Shown here: one piece after another, positions 1-6,109 of the stretch
Layout of the letters: each line of letters starts with the position of its first letter
Numbering within the stretch: the first letter of the stretch is position 1
DNA from: Actinomyces sp.
GTDB taxonomy: Bacteria > Actinomycetota > Acidimicrobiia > Acidimicrobiales > Aldehydirespiratoraceae
Assembly (NCBI GenBank): GCA_003697065.1
Contig: RFFY01000782.1
Coordinates: forward strand, 1-11,672
Length of the DNA: 11,672 nucleotides
Direction of reading: 5' to 3'
Notes under the pieces: generated by a model
Told to the model about the DNA's origin: nothing
The model's input: the letters and a program-made list of their open reading frames with translations, nothing else
Databases searched by the model: none
Position numbers and translations under genes: made by a program

Positions 1-458
1 CCGCCGAGGCGCCGCCGGAGCCTCGACACGTGGACGTCGAGACTGTTGCGCGGGACGTGACGGCCGGGCCAGCCCGCCCGCGCCAGCTCGGCGCGCGACA
101 CCACGCTGCCCGCCCGCTCGAGGAGCACCCCGAGGATGCGCGCCTCCACCGGTCCGAGGACGACCCGGCCCCCGGGGGCAGTGAGGATCCCCTCGTCGGA
201 CACGGTGACGGGACGCGCCACACACCGACACCGGGCCGCCAGCGCCCGCCGTCGCACGGCGATCTCCTCGCTCGACGCCTCCGGGGGTGCCCAGTCCTCG
301 AGCAGGAGGCCGGTGGCATCGGTGCCGGCGACCGCGGCGGCCAGCTCGGACGCGGCGACGAGCACCAGACGGGGCACGCCGCGCCGACGCAGCTCGGCCA
401 GGCGCTCCCTCTCCTCGGGCAGCCGCACCACGCTCACGCCCTCGCCGCGGGTCTCCAT
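1..458 (-). CDS. Winged-helix (OmpR/PhoB-type) transcriptional regulator, C-terminus cut by window edge
   Basis: The reverse strand is open from an ATG at 458 to the window edge, giving 152 residues and a partial codon; the true C-terminus lies outside. Residues about 83-152 match an OmpR/PhoB winged helix: a GRVVLGPVEARIL opening, then SRAELARAGW (121-130), then the recognition-helix pattern SLDVHVSRLRRRL (139-151). The first ~80 residues are too short for a full receiver domain (about 115-120). They look like its last part only: a hydrophobic strand at about 30-36, then LEDWAPPEASSEEI followed by an Arg/Ala-rich helix, as in the end of receivers. No phosphoacceptor Asp region is recognisable, so control by a sensor kinase is doubtful. 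The gene is divergent from the EtfD-like gene with 119 nt between them, so it may control that gene, itself, or both. There is no Shine-Dalgarno; a TANNNT box ends exactly 6 nt before the ATG. The DNA-binding fold is secure and the target is inferred. Confidence 0.85.
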   Translation of the reverse strand, partial: METRGEGVSVVRLPEERERLAELRRRGVPRLVLVAASELAAAVAGTDATGLLLEDWAPPEASSEEIAVRRRALAARCRCVARPVTVSDEGILTAPGGRVVLGPVEARILGVLLERAGSVVSRAELARAGWPGRHVPRNSLDVHVSRLRRRLG

Positions 459-464
459 GCGGCG

Positions 465-470
465 ACCGTA
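465..470 (-). promoter_or_regulatory. Candidate -10 box (TACGGT) of the winged-helix regulator
   Basis: On the minus strand TACGGT fits the actinobacterial TANNNT -10 pattern and ends exactly 6 nt before the ATG at 458. Transcription would then begin at or next to the A of the start codon, giving a leaderless mRNA. This agrees with the lack of any purine-rich ribosome site before this start. No clear -35 hexamer is visible. Confidence 0.4.
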
Positions 471-480
471 CGAAGCGCCT

Positions 481-507
481 GTTTCACCACCGTTTCGCCC
501 GGGTGAA
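481..507. promoter_or_regulatory. Candidate operator: 11-bp-period direct repeat overlapping an inverted repeat
   Basis: GTTTCACC at 481-488 recurs as GTTTCGCC at 492-499, an exact 11-nt step, which is the spacing of tandem half-sites bound by OmpR/PhoB-family winged-helix proteins. The half-site also resembles the GTTCACC-type PHO box of Streptomyces. In addition TTCACC (483-488) and GGTGAA (502-507) form an inverted repeat. The element lies at the expected -35 region of the regulator's own promoter and about 60 nt upstream of the -10 box of the EtfD-like gene. Autoregulation by the adjacent gene product is inferred. Confidence 0.35.
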
Positions 508-561
508 GACCGCCACGACCCACCGGGAGCGGCGGGTGGCGACCGCTCCTTTGCCGCCAGC

Positions 562-567
562 TAGCCT
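562..567 (+). promoter_or_regulatory. Candidate -10 box (TAGCCT) of the EtfD-like gene
   Basis: TAGCCT matches TANNNT and ends 10 nt before the ATG at 578. The implied transcript leader would be only a few bases long, and no Shine-Dalgarno is present. Almost the same string, TAGACT followed by CGGGC, precedes pknB. No convincing -35 element is seen. Confidence 0.35.
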
Positions 568-577
568 CGGGCCCGCC

Positions 578-3211
578 ATGAGGACCCGCCTGAAGCCCCA
601 CCACCTCGTCATCGGCCTGGGTGTCGCCGTCGCCGCCTTCACGGTGGCCTCCGGCATCGTCCCCGGCTTCACCGAGTTCCACGACGAGTCGCCGGTCACC
701 CGCGAGGTGTTCGACAACGTCCCCGACGCCGTGAAGCTGGCGTTCTACACGGTCATCCCCCTGTTGATCGTGTACGGGGCGGTCCTGTTCGCCTACCGGG
801 TCAAGAACTGGGAGCGGGGCCGGCCCGACGACCGCCGCACGACCCTGGCCAACCTGCCCCGCCGTCTCGCCGACTTCCGCGCCGGCGTCTACATGCGCAC
901 CCTCTTGCGCGAACCCGGCGCCGGGGTCATGCACTCGATGATCTACTTCGGGTTCCTCGTGCTGCTCGGGGTCACCACCGTCCTCGAGATCAACCACCAG
1001 GTCCCCGAGAGCGCCAAGTTCCTCCACGGTGACGTGTACCGCGCCTACGCCGCCATCGGCGACGCCGCCGGTCTGGTCTTCCTGGCGGGCATCGTGTGGG
1101 CGCTGGTCCGCCGCTACGGGCCCCGCCCCTGGCGCCCCTACCGCATCCGCATCAAGAGCCGTCCCGAACACGCCGTCATCCTCGGGGTCTTCTTCGCCAT
1201 CGCCGTGACGGGCTTCGGCGCCGAAGCCTTCCGCATCGCCGTCGACGGACTCCCGGACCACGAGCGGTGGAGCTTCGTCGGCTACCCCCTCGCCACCCTC
1301 GTCGACGGCGCCGACGGGCTGCACGGCTGGCACCAGGGCTGGTGGATCGCCCACGTCATCGCCTTCTCGGCGTTCCTGGTGATCCTGCCCACGACGATGC
1401 TGCGCCACATGTTCACCTCACCGCTGAACATGTACCTGCGTGACCGTCCCCGCCCCAAGGGCGCCATGAAGACCATGCCCGACCTGGTGGCGGGCGAGAC
1501 CGAGCTCGAGACCTTCGGCGCCTCCCGGGTCGAGGACTTCACCTGGAAGCAGCTCCTCGACACCGACGCCTGCACCATGTGTGGCCGCTGCACGAGCGTG
1601 TGCCCGGCCCACGCCACCGGCAAGCCCCTCGACCCACGCGAGATCGTGCTGAAGACCGGCGAGGTCATGGCCCGCACCGGTACGCCGCCCGTCACCCCAC
1701 CGATCGGGGTCGACCCCGAGATCACCGTGTCGGCCGACTCCCTCTTCGAACGCATCACCACCGAGGAGATCTGGTCGTGCACCTCGTGTCGGGCCTGCGA
1801 CGAGATCTGCCCGGTCAACATCGAGATCCTCGACAAGATCCTCGACATGCGGCGCTACCTGACCCTGATGGAGTCGGACTTCCCGTCCGAGCTGGGCCAG
1901 GCCTTCCGCTCGATGGAGAACTCGGGCAACCCGTGGGGCATGAGTCAGACCGAGCGCGCCGACTGGGCCCGCGAGCTCGACGTGACCGTGGTCGAACCCG
2001 GTCGCCCCCTCGAGGCCGAGTACCTCTACTGGGTCGGCTGCGCCGGCAGCTTCGACGACAAGAATCGCAAGGTCACCCGGGCCATGGCCCAGTTGCTGAA
2101 GCGGGCCGGCATCGAGGTCGCCATCCTCGGGCCCTCGGAAACCTGCACCGGCGACCCCGCCCGCCGGGCCGGCAACGAGTACCTCTTCCAGATGCTGGCC
2201 CAGCAGAACGTCGAGACCCTCGACGGCATGGGGGTGAAGAAGATCATCACCCAGTGCCCCCACTGCTTCAACACCCTGGCCAACGAGTACCCCCAGGTCG
2301 GCGGCCACTACGAGGTGGTCCACCACACCCAGCTCCTCGAGACCCTGGTCGCCGAAGGGCGCCTCGACCTCTCCGACGCCCGCCTCGAGGAGCGCGTCGT
2401 GTACCACGATTCGTGCTACCTGGGCCGCCACAACGACGTGTATCTGGCGCCCCGCAAGGTGCTGGGCAGCCTCGCCGGCATCGAGCTGGTCGAGGCCCCG
2501 CGCAACGGCACCAAGGGGATGTGCTGCGGAGCCGGCGGGGCCCGCATGTGGATGGAGGAGACGATCGGGGTCAAGGTCAACGACGCCCGCTCCGCCGAAC
2601 TCATCGCCACCGGCGCCGACCGGGTGGCCACCGCCTGCCCCTTCTGCTTCATCATGATGGACGACGGCGTGAAGGGCGCCGGGGTCGAAGAGGACGAGGT
2701 GCGGGTGGCCGACATCGCCATCCACGTCCTCGAGGCCATCGAGGCCGGCGAGGAGGCCCGCCGGGCCGAGCTGGCCGCCGTCTCCGCACCCGTGGTTGCA
2801 GGGGGCACGTCACCGGTGGACACGCCCGCGGCCGAGGCGGCTGCGGAGCCCGCCCCCGGCTCGGCCGGAACGGTCGTCGAAGCCGGGGACGCCGAACCCG
2901 TCGGGGCCGAACCCGACGAGGCCGAACCCGACGAGGCCGAACCCGACGACCTCAAGCGCATCAAGGGCATCGGACCCAAGCTCGAGGCCCTTCTCCACGA
3001 GATCGGGATCGTGCACTTCGAGCAGATCGCCGCCCTGACCCCCGACCACATCCGCCGCCTCGACGACTTCCTGGCCTTCGACGGCCGCATCGAACGCGAC
3101 GACTGGGTGGGTCAGGCCGCCCGCCTGGCCGCCGAACGCGGCGGACCGGCCCGTTCCGCCACCATCCCCGAGCTGCCCAGCGAGCGGCCCGACAACGCCA
3201 CCGGCGCCTGA
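578..3211 (+). CDS. etfD: Membrane iron-sulfur oxidoreductase, EtfD / ETF:menaquinone oxidoreductase type, with C-terminal helix-hairpin-helix domain
   Basis: This 877-residue protein should oxidise reduced electron-transfer flavoprotein, loaded by acyl-CoA dehydrogenases, and reduce menaquinone in the membrane. It resembles M. tuberculosis Rv0338c/EtfD and is organised like heterodisulfide reductase subunits E, C and B in one chain. Residues 1-280 hold about six membrane helices (near 8-29, 53-75, 115-136, 157-177, 199-221, 255-278), with His119, His150, His249, His252 and His259 as possible haem ligands. Two [4Fe-4S] motifs follow: C332/C335/C338/C342 and C401/C404/C407/C411. Next come two CCG modules: C488, C523, C560/C563, where the middle motif reads CTG, and C613, C649-C650, C687/C690, which is canonical. 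A low-complexity acidic linker (about 735-789) leads to a KGIGP helix-hairpin-helix domain at 790-853. The start at 578 was chosen over upstream in-frame codons because MRTRLKPHH leads directly into helix 1 and the upstream frame lacks protein character. The catalytic architecture is secure. The ETF:menaquinone role is by homology, since no etfAB is in view. Confidence 0.85.
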   Translation: MRTRLKPHHLVIGLGVAVAAFTVASGIVPGFTEFHDESPVTREVFDNVPDAVKLAFYTVIPLLIVYGAVLFAYRVKNWERGRPDDRRTTLANLPRRLADFRAGVYMRTLLREPGAGVMHSMIYFGFLVLLGVTTVLEINHQVPESAKFLHGDVYRAYAAIGDAAGLVFLAGIVWALVRRYGPRPWRPYRIRIKSRPEHAVILGVFFAIAVTGFGAEAFRIAVDGLPDHERWSFVGYPLATLVDGADGLHGWHQGWWIAHVIAFSAFLVILPTTMLRHMFTSPLNMYLRDRPRPKGAMKTMPDLVAGETELETFGASRVEDFTWKQLLDTDACTMCGRCTSVCPAHATGKPLDPREIVLKTGEVMARTGTPPVTPPIGVDPEITVSADSLFERITTEEIWSCTSCRACDEICPVNIEILDKILDMRRYLTLMESDFPSELGQAFRSMENSGNPWGMSQTERADWARELDVTVVEPGRPLEAEYLYWVGCAGSFDDKNRKVTRAMAQLLKRAGIEVAILGPSETCTGDPARRAGNEYLFQMLAQQNVETLDGMGVKKIITQCPHCFNTLANEYPQVGGHYEVVHHTQLLETLVAEGRLDLSDARLEERVVYHDSCYLGRHNDVYLAPRKVLGSLAGIELVEAPRNGTKGMCCGAGGARMWMEETIGVKVNDARSAELIATGADRVATACPFCFIMMDDGVKGAGVEEDEVRVADIAIHVLEAIEAGEEARRAELAAVSAPVVAGGTSPVDTPAAEAAAEPAPGSAGTVVEAGDAEPVGAEPDEAEPDEAEPDDLKRIKGIGPKLEALLHEIGIVHFEQIAALTPDHIRRLDDFLAFDGRIERDDWVGQAARLAAERGGPARSATIPELPSERPDNATGA
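2891..2950 (+). repeat. 15-bp tandem repeat (4 units) encoding AEPxx linker repeats
   Basis: Units start at 2891, 2906, 2921 and 2936. The second and third are identical (GCCGAACCCGACGAG), the fourth differs at its last base and the first is diverged. They encode AEPVG, AEPDE, AEPDE and AEPDD. The array is in frame inside the linker before the helix-hairpin-helix domain of the EtfD-like protein and is probably prone to copy-number change without frameshift. Confidence 0.85.
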
Positions 3212-3228
3212 GGCGACGGGCGCCCCGC

Positions 3229-3234
3229 CACACT
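3229..3234 (+). promoter_or_regulatory. Weak candidate -10 box (CACACT) before trpG/pabA
   Basis: CACACT ends exactly 6 nt before the ATG at 3241, the spacing seen at the leaderless-style starts elsewhere in the window. It has C instead of the conserved first T of TANNNT, so it is weak. The gap after the EtfD-like gene is only 29 nt, so read-through from upstream is equally likely. Confidence 0.2.
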
Positions 3235-3240
3235 GGGTCC

Positions 3241-3822
3241 ATGACGGCGCCCCGCATCCTCGTCATCGACAACTACGACTCGTTCGTCTACATCCTCGTG
3301 CAGTACCTCGGGGAACTGGGAGCCGAACCCGTCGTGCACCGCAACGACGAGATCGACCTGGCCGGCGCCGACGAGCTCGCTCCCGCCGGCGTGCTCGTCT
3401 CACCCGGGCCGGGCCGACCCGAGGACGCCGGCATCTCCAACGCCGCCATCACCCACTTCGCCGGCCGGGTACCGGTACTCGGGGTGTGCCTCGGCCACCA
3501 GTGCATCGGTGCCGTGTACGGAGGCGAGGTCGTGCGGGCCCCCGAGGTCATGCACGGCAAGACCTCGGTCATCCACCACTCGGGACAGGGGGTGTTCGCC
3601 GGACTGCCCGATCCCCTCGAGGCCACCCGCTACCACTCCCTGGTCGTGGCCGCCGGGTCGGTGCCCGACGATCTCGTGGTCACCGCCACCAGCGACGACG
3701 GCCTGGTGATGGGTCTCCGTCACCGCCACCACGACGTCGAGGGCGTCCAGTTCCACCCCGAGTCGGTCCTCACCACCGCCGGCCACGAGCTCCTGGCCAA
3801 CTGGTTGACCCGCTGCCGCTGA
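3241..3822 (+). CDS. trpG/pabA: Glutamine amidotransferase subunit of anthranilate / aminodeoxychorismate synthase (TrpG/PabA)
   Basis: This 193-residue class I glutamine amidotransferase releases ammonia from glutamine and passes it to a chorismate-using partner (TrpE or PabB) for tryptophan or folate synthesis. It has the family N-terminus NYDSFVYILVQYLGELG (11-27), the oxyanion-loop motif SPGPGRPEDAG (54-64), the nucleophile Cys83 in GVCLGHQ, and His172 and Glu174 in VQFHPES. Length is normal and the catalytic triad is complete. One variation is VYIL where TYNL is common. No trpE, pabB or other trp gene is in view, so the sequence cannot decide between TrpG and PabA; one subunit may serve both. 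The position, convergent with pknB, matches M. tuberculosis Rv0013. The gene starts 29 nt after the EtfD-like gene and no ribosome site is evident. Confidence 0.93.
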   Translation: MTAPRILVIDNYDSFVYILVQYLGELGAEPVVHRNDEIDLAGADELAPAGVLVSPGPGRPEDAGISNAAITHFAGRVPVLGVCLGHQCIGAVYGGEVVRAPEVMHGKTSVIHHSGQGVFAGLPDPLEATRYHSLVVAAGSVPDDLVVTATSDDGLVMGLRHRHHDVEGVQFHPESVLTTAGHELLANWLTRCR

Positions 3823-3840
3823 GAGGCAGGCGGGTCAGCC
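3803..3840. terminator. Bidirectional hairpin terminator between trpG/pabA and pknB
   Basis: GGTTGACCCGC (3803-3813) pairs with GCGGGTCAGCC (3830-3840), with one G-U wobble. Immediately inside, TGCC (3814-3817) pairs with GGCA (3825-3828). The result is a nearly continuous 15-bp stem with a single bulged G at 3829 and a 7-nt loop. It covers the convergent gap and contains the stop codons of both genes (3820-3822 plus, 3835-3837 minus). There is no T-run on either side, as is common for actinobacterial terminators. On the minus-strand transcript the wobble becomes an A-C mismatch. Confidence 0.75.
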
Positions 3841-6051
3841 CCCGCCGCCACCCGCGGTGGTCGTGGTGGTGGGCGCCGTCGTCGTGGTGGTCGTGGTGGT
3901 CGTCGTCGTGGTGGTGGTCGTCGGTGGTGCCGCCTCGCCGACCACGAGCTCGACGACCGTCCCCTCGTCGACCTGCTGGAACGCCGGCGGGTTCTGGAAA
4001 CGCACCCGACCCACGCTCGGATCGCCTTCGGGCACGGTGTCGTAGGTGACCGTCACCACCAGACCGCGCTGTTCGAGCTGGAACTTGGCGTTGTCGAACA
4101 AGAGACCCGTCACGTCGGGCACCTCGACCTTGGGCACACCCGACGACACGATCACCACGACGAGACTGTTCGGTGTGAGCGGGGTGCCGGCGGTGGGTTC
4201 GGTGTCGATGACCTGGCCCTCGGGCACGGTGTCGGACGGTTCCTCGCGCAGGTCGAAGCGCAGGTTGGCGTCACGCAGGATGTTGAAGGCCTCGACCTGG
4301 GTCTTGTTGCGCACGTCGGGAACGAGGATCTCCTCGGGACCCAACGACACCGTGATCGTGACGGGCAGGCCCCGGTCGAGCTCGGTGAGGCCCACCGGGT
4401 CCTGGGCGATGACGGTGCCCGCCTCCTGGTTGTCGGCGACCTTCTCGACGAGGACCCCGTAACCGGCCGCCTCCAGGGTCTGGCGGGCCTGCTCCTCGGT
4501 GAAGCCCACCACGGGCGGGACGGTGGCGGCCACGCCCTGGCTCACGGTGAGGGTCACCTCGGTGTCGGGATCGACCTTCTGGCCCGGCAGGGGATCCTGG
4601 GCGACGACCTCGTTGGCGGGGATCGTGTCGTTGGTCTCGAAGACGATCTCGATCCCCAGACCCAGCTCGAGCAGATCGGCGCGGGCCTGATCGAGGTCCA
4701 GACCGACGACGTCGGGCACCTCGACGCTGGTGGCGTCGGGGGCGGGCTCACCGTCACCCGAGCCACCGAGGGACCTCACGAAGGCGACGATGAGAAAGGC
4801 GAGCACCCCGACGAGCACGGCCAGGCCCACCAGCAGAGCCACCGTCCGCTTCCAGGAGTCGTCGGGTGGCGGTTCGTGCTCGTAGTAGGCGTAGCCCGGG
4901 GGGTACACGGGCGGCACCAGCGTGGTGGGATCGGCCGGGACGCCGGCGGCGCCCGGCGCGGCGGGAGGCACCCCACCGGGCGGCACCACCGGGGGAGCGG
5001 CTCCGCCACCCCAGGCGGGAGCGGGTGGGGCTCCGCCCGGCGCAGCGGCGGGCGGAACGGGGGTGTCGGCCCCCGCCACCGGCAGGGGCGAGGGGGCCGA
5101 ACCGGGCGGAACCGGCGGGGCCGCGGCCGCCGCGTCGGCGCCGGCCACCGCGCCCACCGCGGCGGCACCCGCCGCACCGGCGGCAGCGGCGCCTCCCCCA
5201 CGCCGGGCGGGGATCTCGCGAGCACCGGCCAGGTAGCGCCGCAGGTCGTTGCGGAGGTCGCCGGCGGTCGGATAGCGGTTGGCGGGGTTCTTGGCCAGGA
5301 GCTTCAAGGTGATGGCCTCGAGGGCCGGCGCCACGGCGACGCCCCGCTCGGAGAGCCGCACCGGCTTTTCCTGCACGTGCTTGTAGGCCACCGCCACCGG
5401 TGTCTCGGCGGTGAAGGGCGGCTCGCCCGCCAGCATCTCGTAGAGCACGACCCCCAGCGAGTACAGGTCGCTGCGCCCGTCGAGGGCCCGCCCCTGGGCC
5501 TGCTCGGGGGAGAAGTAGGTGGCCGTTCCCATGACCGAGCCGGCCTGGGTGAGCCCGGTCCGCGACGCCAAAGCCGTGGCGATGCCGAAGTCGGCGACCT
5601 TCACGACGCCGGAGTCGGCGACGATGATGTTGGCGGGCTTGATGTCGCGGTGCACCACGCCGGCCTCGTGGGCGGTGGCCAGGGCGGCGGCGACGTCGGC
5701 GGTGATCTCGGCCGCCCGGTCGGGGTGCAGGGGTCCGGTCGAGCGCAGCACGTCGGCGATGCTGCGACCCGGCACGTACTCCATCACGATGTAGTAGGTG
5801 CCGCGCTCGGAACCCCAGTCGTGGACGCCGACGATGTTGGGGTGGTTGAGGTTGGCCGCGGCCTGGGCCTCGCGTCGGAAGCGTTCGACGAAGTTGGTGT
5901 CGGCCGCGAACTCCGGGAAGAGCACCTTGAGGGCGACCTCACGCCCGAGCAGCTCGTCGCGGGCGAGGTACACGTCGGCCATCCCGCCCCGGGCGAGATG
6001 GCGCAACAATTCGTAGCGACCGCTGAACACGGTCGGTCCCTGCTCGGACAT
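3835..6051 (-). CDS. pknB: PASTA-domain Ser/Thr protein kinase PknB
   Basis: This 738-residue membrane kinase couples cell-wall precursor sensing to phosphorylation of growth and division proteins. The kinase domain spans about 10-275: glycine loop ARGGMADVYLA (20-30), Lys42 in ALKV, Glu61, HRDIKPAN (134-141) with catalytic Asp136, DFG at 154-156 and SPEQA at 181-185. The activation loop has Thr168, aligned with Thr171 of M. tuberculosis PknB, but Ala170 where that enzyme has Thr173. A long Ala/Pro/Gly-rich linker (about 283-395) precedes a membrane helix at 403-425. Four PASTA repeats lie outside (about 443-506, 508-570, 575-638, 641-705), then a poly-Thr tail and five glycines. The mycobacterial enzyme is 626 residues; the linker and tail account for most of the difference. 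It is the last gene of the operon, 58 nt after pbpA, with its own candidate -10 box, so it may also be transcribed alone. The start MSEQGPTVFSGRYELL is typical of the family. Confidence 0.96.
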   Translation of the reverse strand: MSEQGPTVFSGRYELLRHLARGGMADVYLARDELLGREVALKVLFPEFAADTNFVERFRREAQAAANLNHPNIVGVHDWGSERGTYYIVMEYVPGRSIADVLRSTGPLHPDRAAEITADVAAALATAHEAGVVHRDIKPANIIVADSGVVKVADFGIATALASRTGLTQAGSVMGTATYFSPEQAQGRALDGRSDLYSLGVVLYEMLAGEPPFTAETPVAVAYKHVQEKPVRLSERGVAVAPALEAITLKLLAKNPANRYPTAGDLRNDLRRYLAGAREIPARRGGGAAAAGAAGAAAVGAVAGADAAAAAPPVPPGSAPSPLPVAGADTPVPPAAAPGGAPPAPAWGGGAAPPVVPPGGVPPAAPGAAGVPADPTTLVPPVYPPGYAYYEHEPPPDDSWKRTVALLVGLAVLVGVLAFLIVAFVRSLGGSGDGEPAPDATSVEVPDVVGLDLDQARADLLELGLGIEIVFETNDTIPANEVVAQDPLPGQKVDPDTEVTLTVSQGVAATVPPVVGFTEEQARQTLEAAGYGVLVEKVADNQEAGTVIAQDPVGLTELDRGLPVTITVSLGPEEILVPDVRNKTQVEAFNILRDANLRFDLREEPSDTVPEGQVIDTEPTAGTPLTPNSLVVVIVSSGVPKVEVPDVTGLLFDNAKFQLEQRGLVVTVTYDTVPEGDPSVGRVRFQNPPAFQQVDEGTVVELVVGEAAPPTTTTTTTTTTTTTTTAPTTTTTAGGGGG
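3856..3921 (-). repeat. ACC/ACG triplet repeat encoding the poly-Thr tail of PknB
   Basis: Read on the minus strand, these are 22 codons made almost wholly of ACN: 15 Thr (residues 711-725), Ala-Pro, then five Thr (728-732). ACC and ACG are mixed irregularly, so the tract is not a pure microsatellite. This suggests selection for threonine rather than simple slippage. Confidence 0.85.
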
Positions 6052-6059
6052 GGCGCCCG

Positions 6060-6065
6060 AGTCTA
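6060..6065 (-). promoter_or_regulatory. Candidate -10 box (TAGACT) of pknB
   Basis: On the minus strand TAGACT ends 8 nt before the pknB ATG at 6051, inside the 58-nt gap after pbpA. The sequence from the box to the ATG, TAGACTCGGGCGCCATG, closely matches that before the EtfD-like gene (TAGCCTCGGGCCCGCCATG). No -35 match was found. It would allow pknB expression separate from the rest of the operon. Confidence 0.35.
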
Positions 6066-6109
6066 CCGGCGGGCCCGGGCGGGGGCGCGGCGACCCCGAC
6101 GGCGACCCG

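Larger units (their letters stand above)
459..577. promoter_or_regulatory. Divergent intergenic region between the winged-helix regulator and the EtfD-like gene
   Basis: These 119 nt separate two genes read outward in opposite directions. They contain a candidate -10 box for each gene (465-470 minus, 562-567 plus), an 11-bp-period direct repeat and an inverted repeat at 481-507. No open frame here has its own coding signature. Frames running through it from 136 or 287 are extensions of neighbouring reading frames. Confidence 0.6.

Noticed and set aside
30..564. Plus-strand frames 30-506 and 136-564
   Set aside because: They lie opposite the winged-helix gene, whose reverse-strand translation has a clear domain match. 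These frames have none.
287..577. N-terminal extension of the EtfD-like frame to 287
   Set aside because: It runs through the divergent promoter and opposite the winged-helix gene, and is Arg/Pro-rich. The membrane protein begins naturally at 578.
434..2725. Long minus-strand open frames opposite the EtfD-like gene (434-1408 and 1418-2725)
   Set aside because: They are antisense shadows of a high-GC coding gene: His/Gly/Asp-rich composition, no domain signature, and the opposite frame holds clear Cys-cluster motifs.
3212..3229. GGGCGCCC palindrome between etfD and trpG/pabA as a terminator
   Set aside because: The 8-nt self-complementary core leaves no usable loop, and the gap is too short to separate transcription units with confidence.
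1579..3240. In-frame upstream extension of trpG/pabA to 1579
   Set aside because: The extension is Arg/Pro-rich out-of-frame etfD sequence. The family N-terminus begins just after the ATG at 3241.
3857..3930. GTGGTC-rich tract that could be taken as a microsatellite or CRISPR-like repeat
   Set aside because: It is the coding tract for the PknB poly-Thr tail, with irregular codons and no spacer structure.
6066..6109. GC palindromes (GGGCCC, CCCGGG) between pbpA and pknB as a terminator
   Set aside because: The stems are short, overlapping and chance-level at this GC content, with no T-run. Read-through to pknB is more likely.
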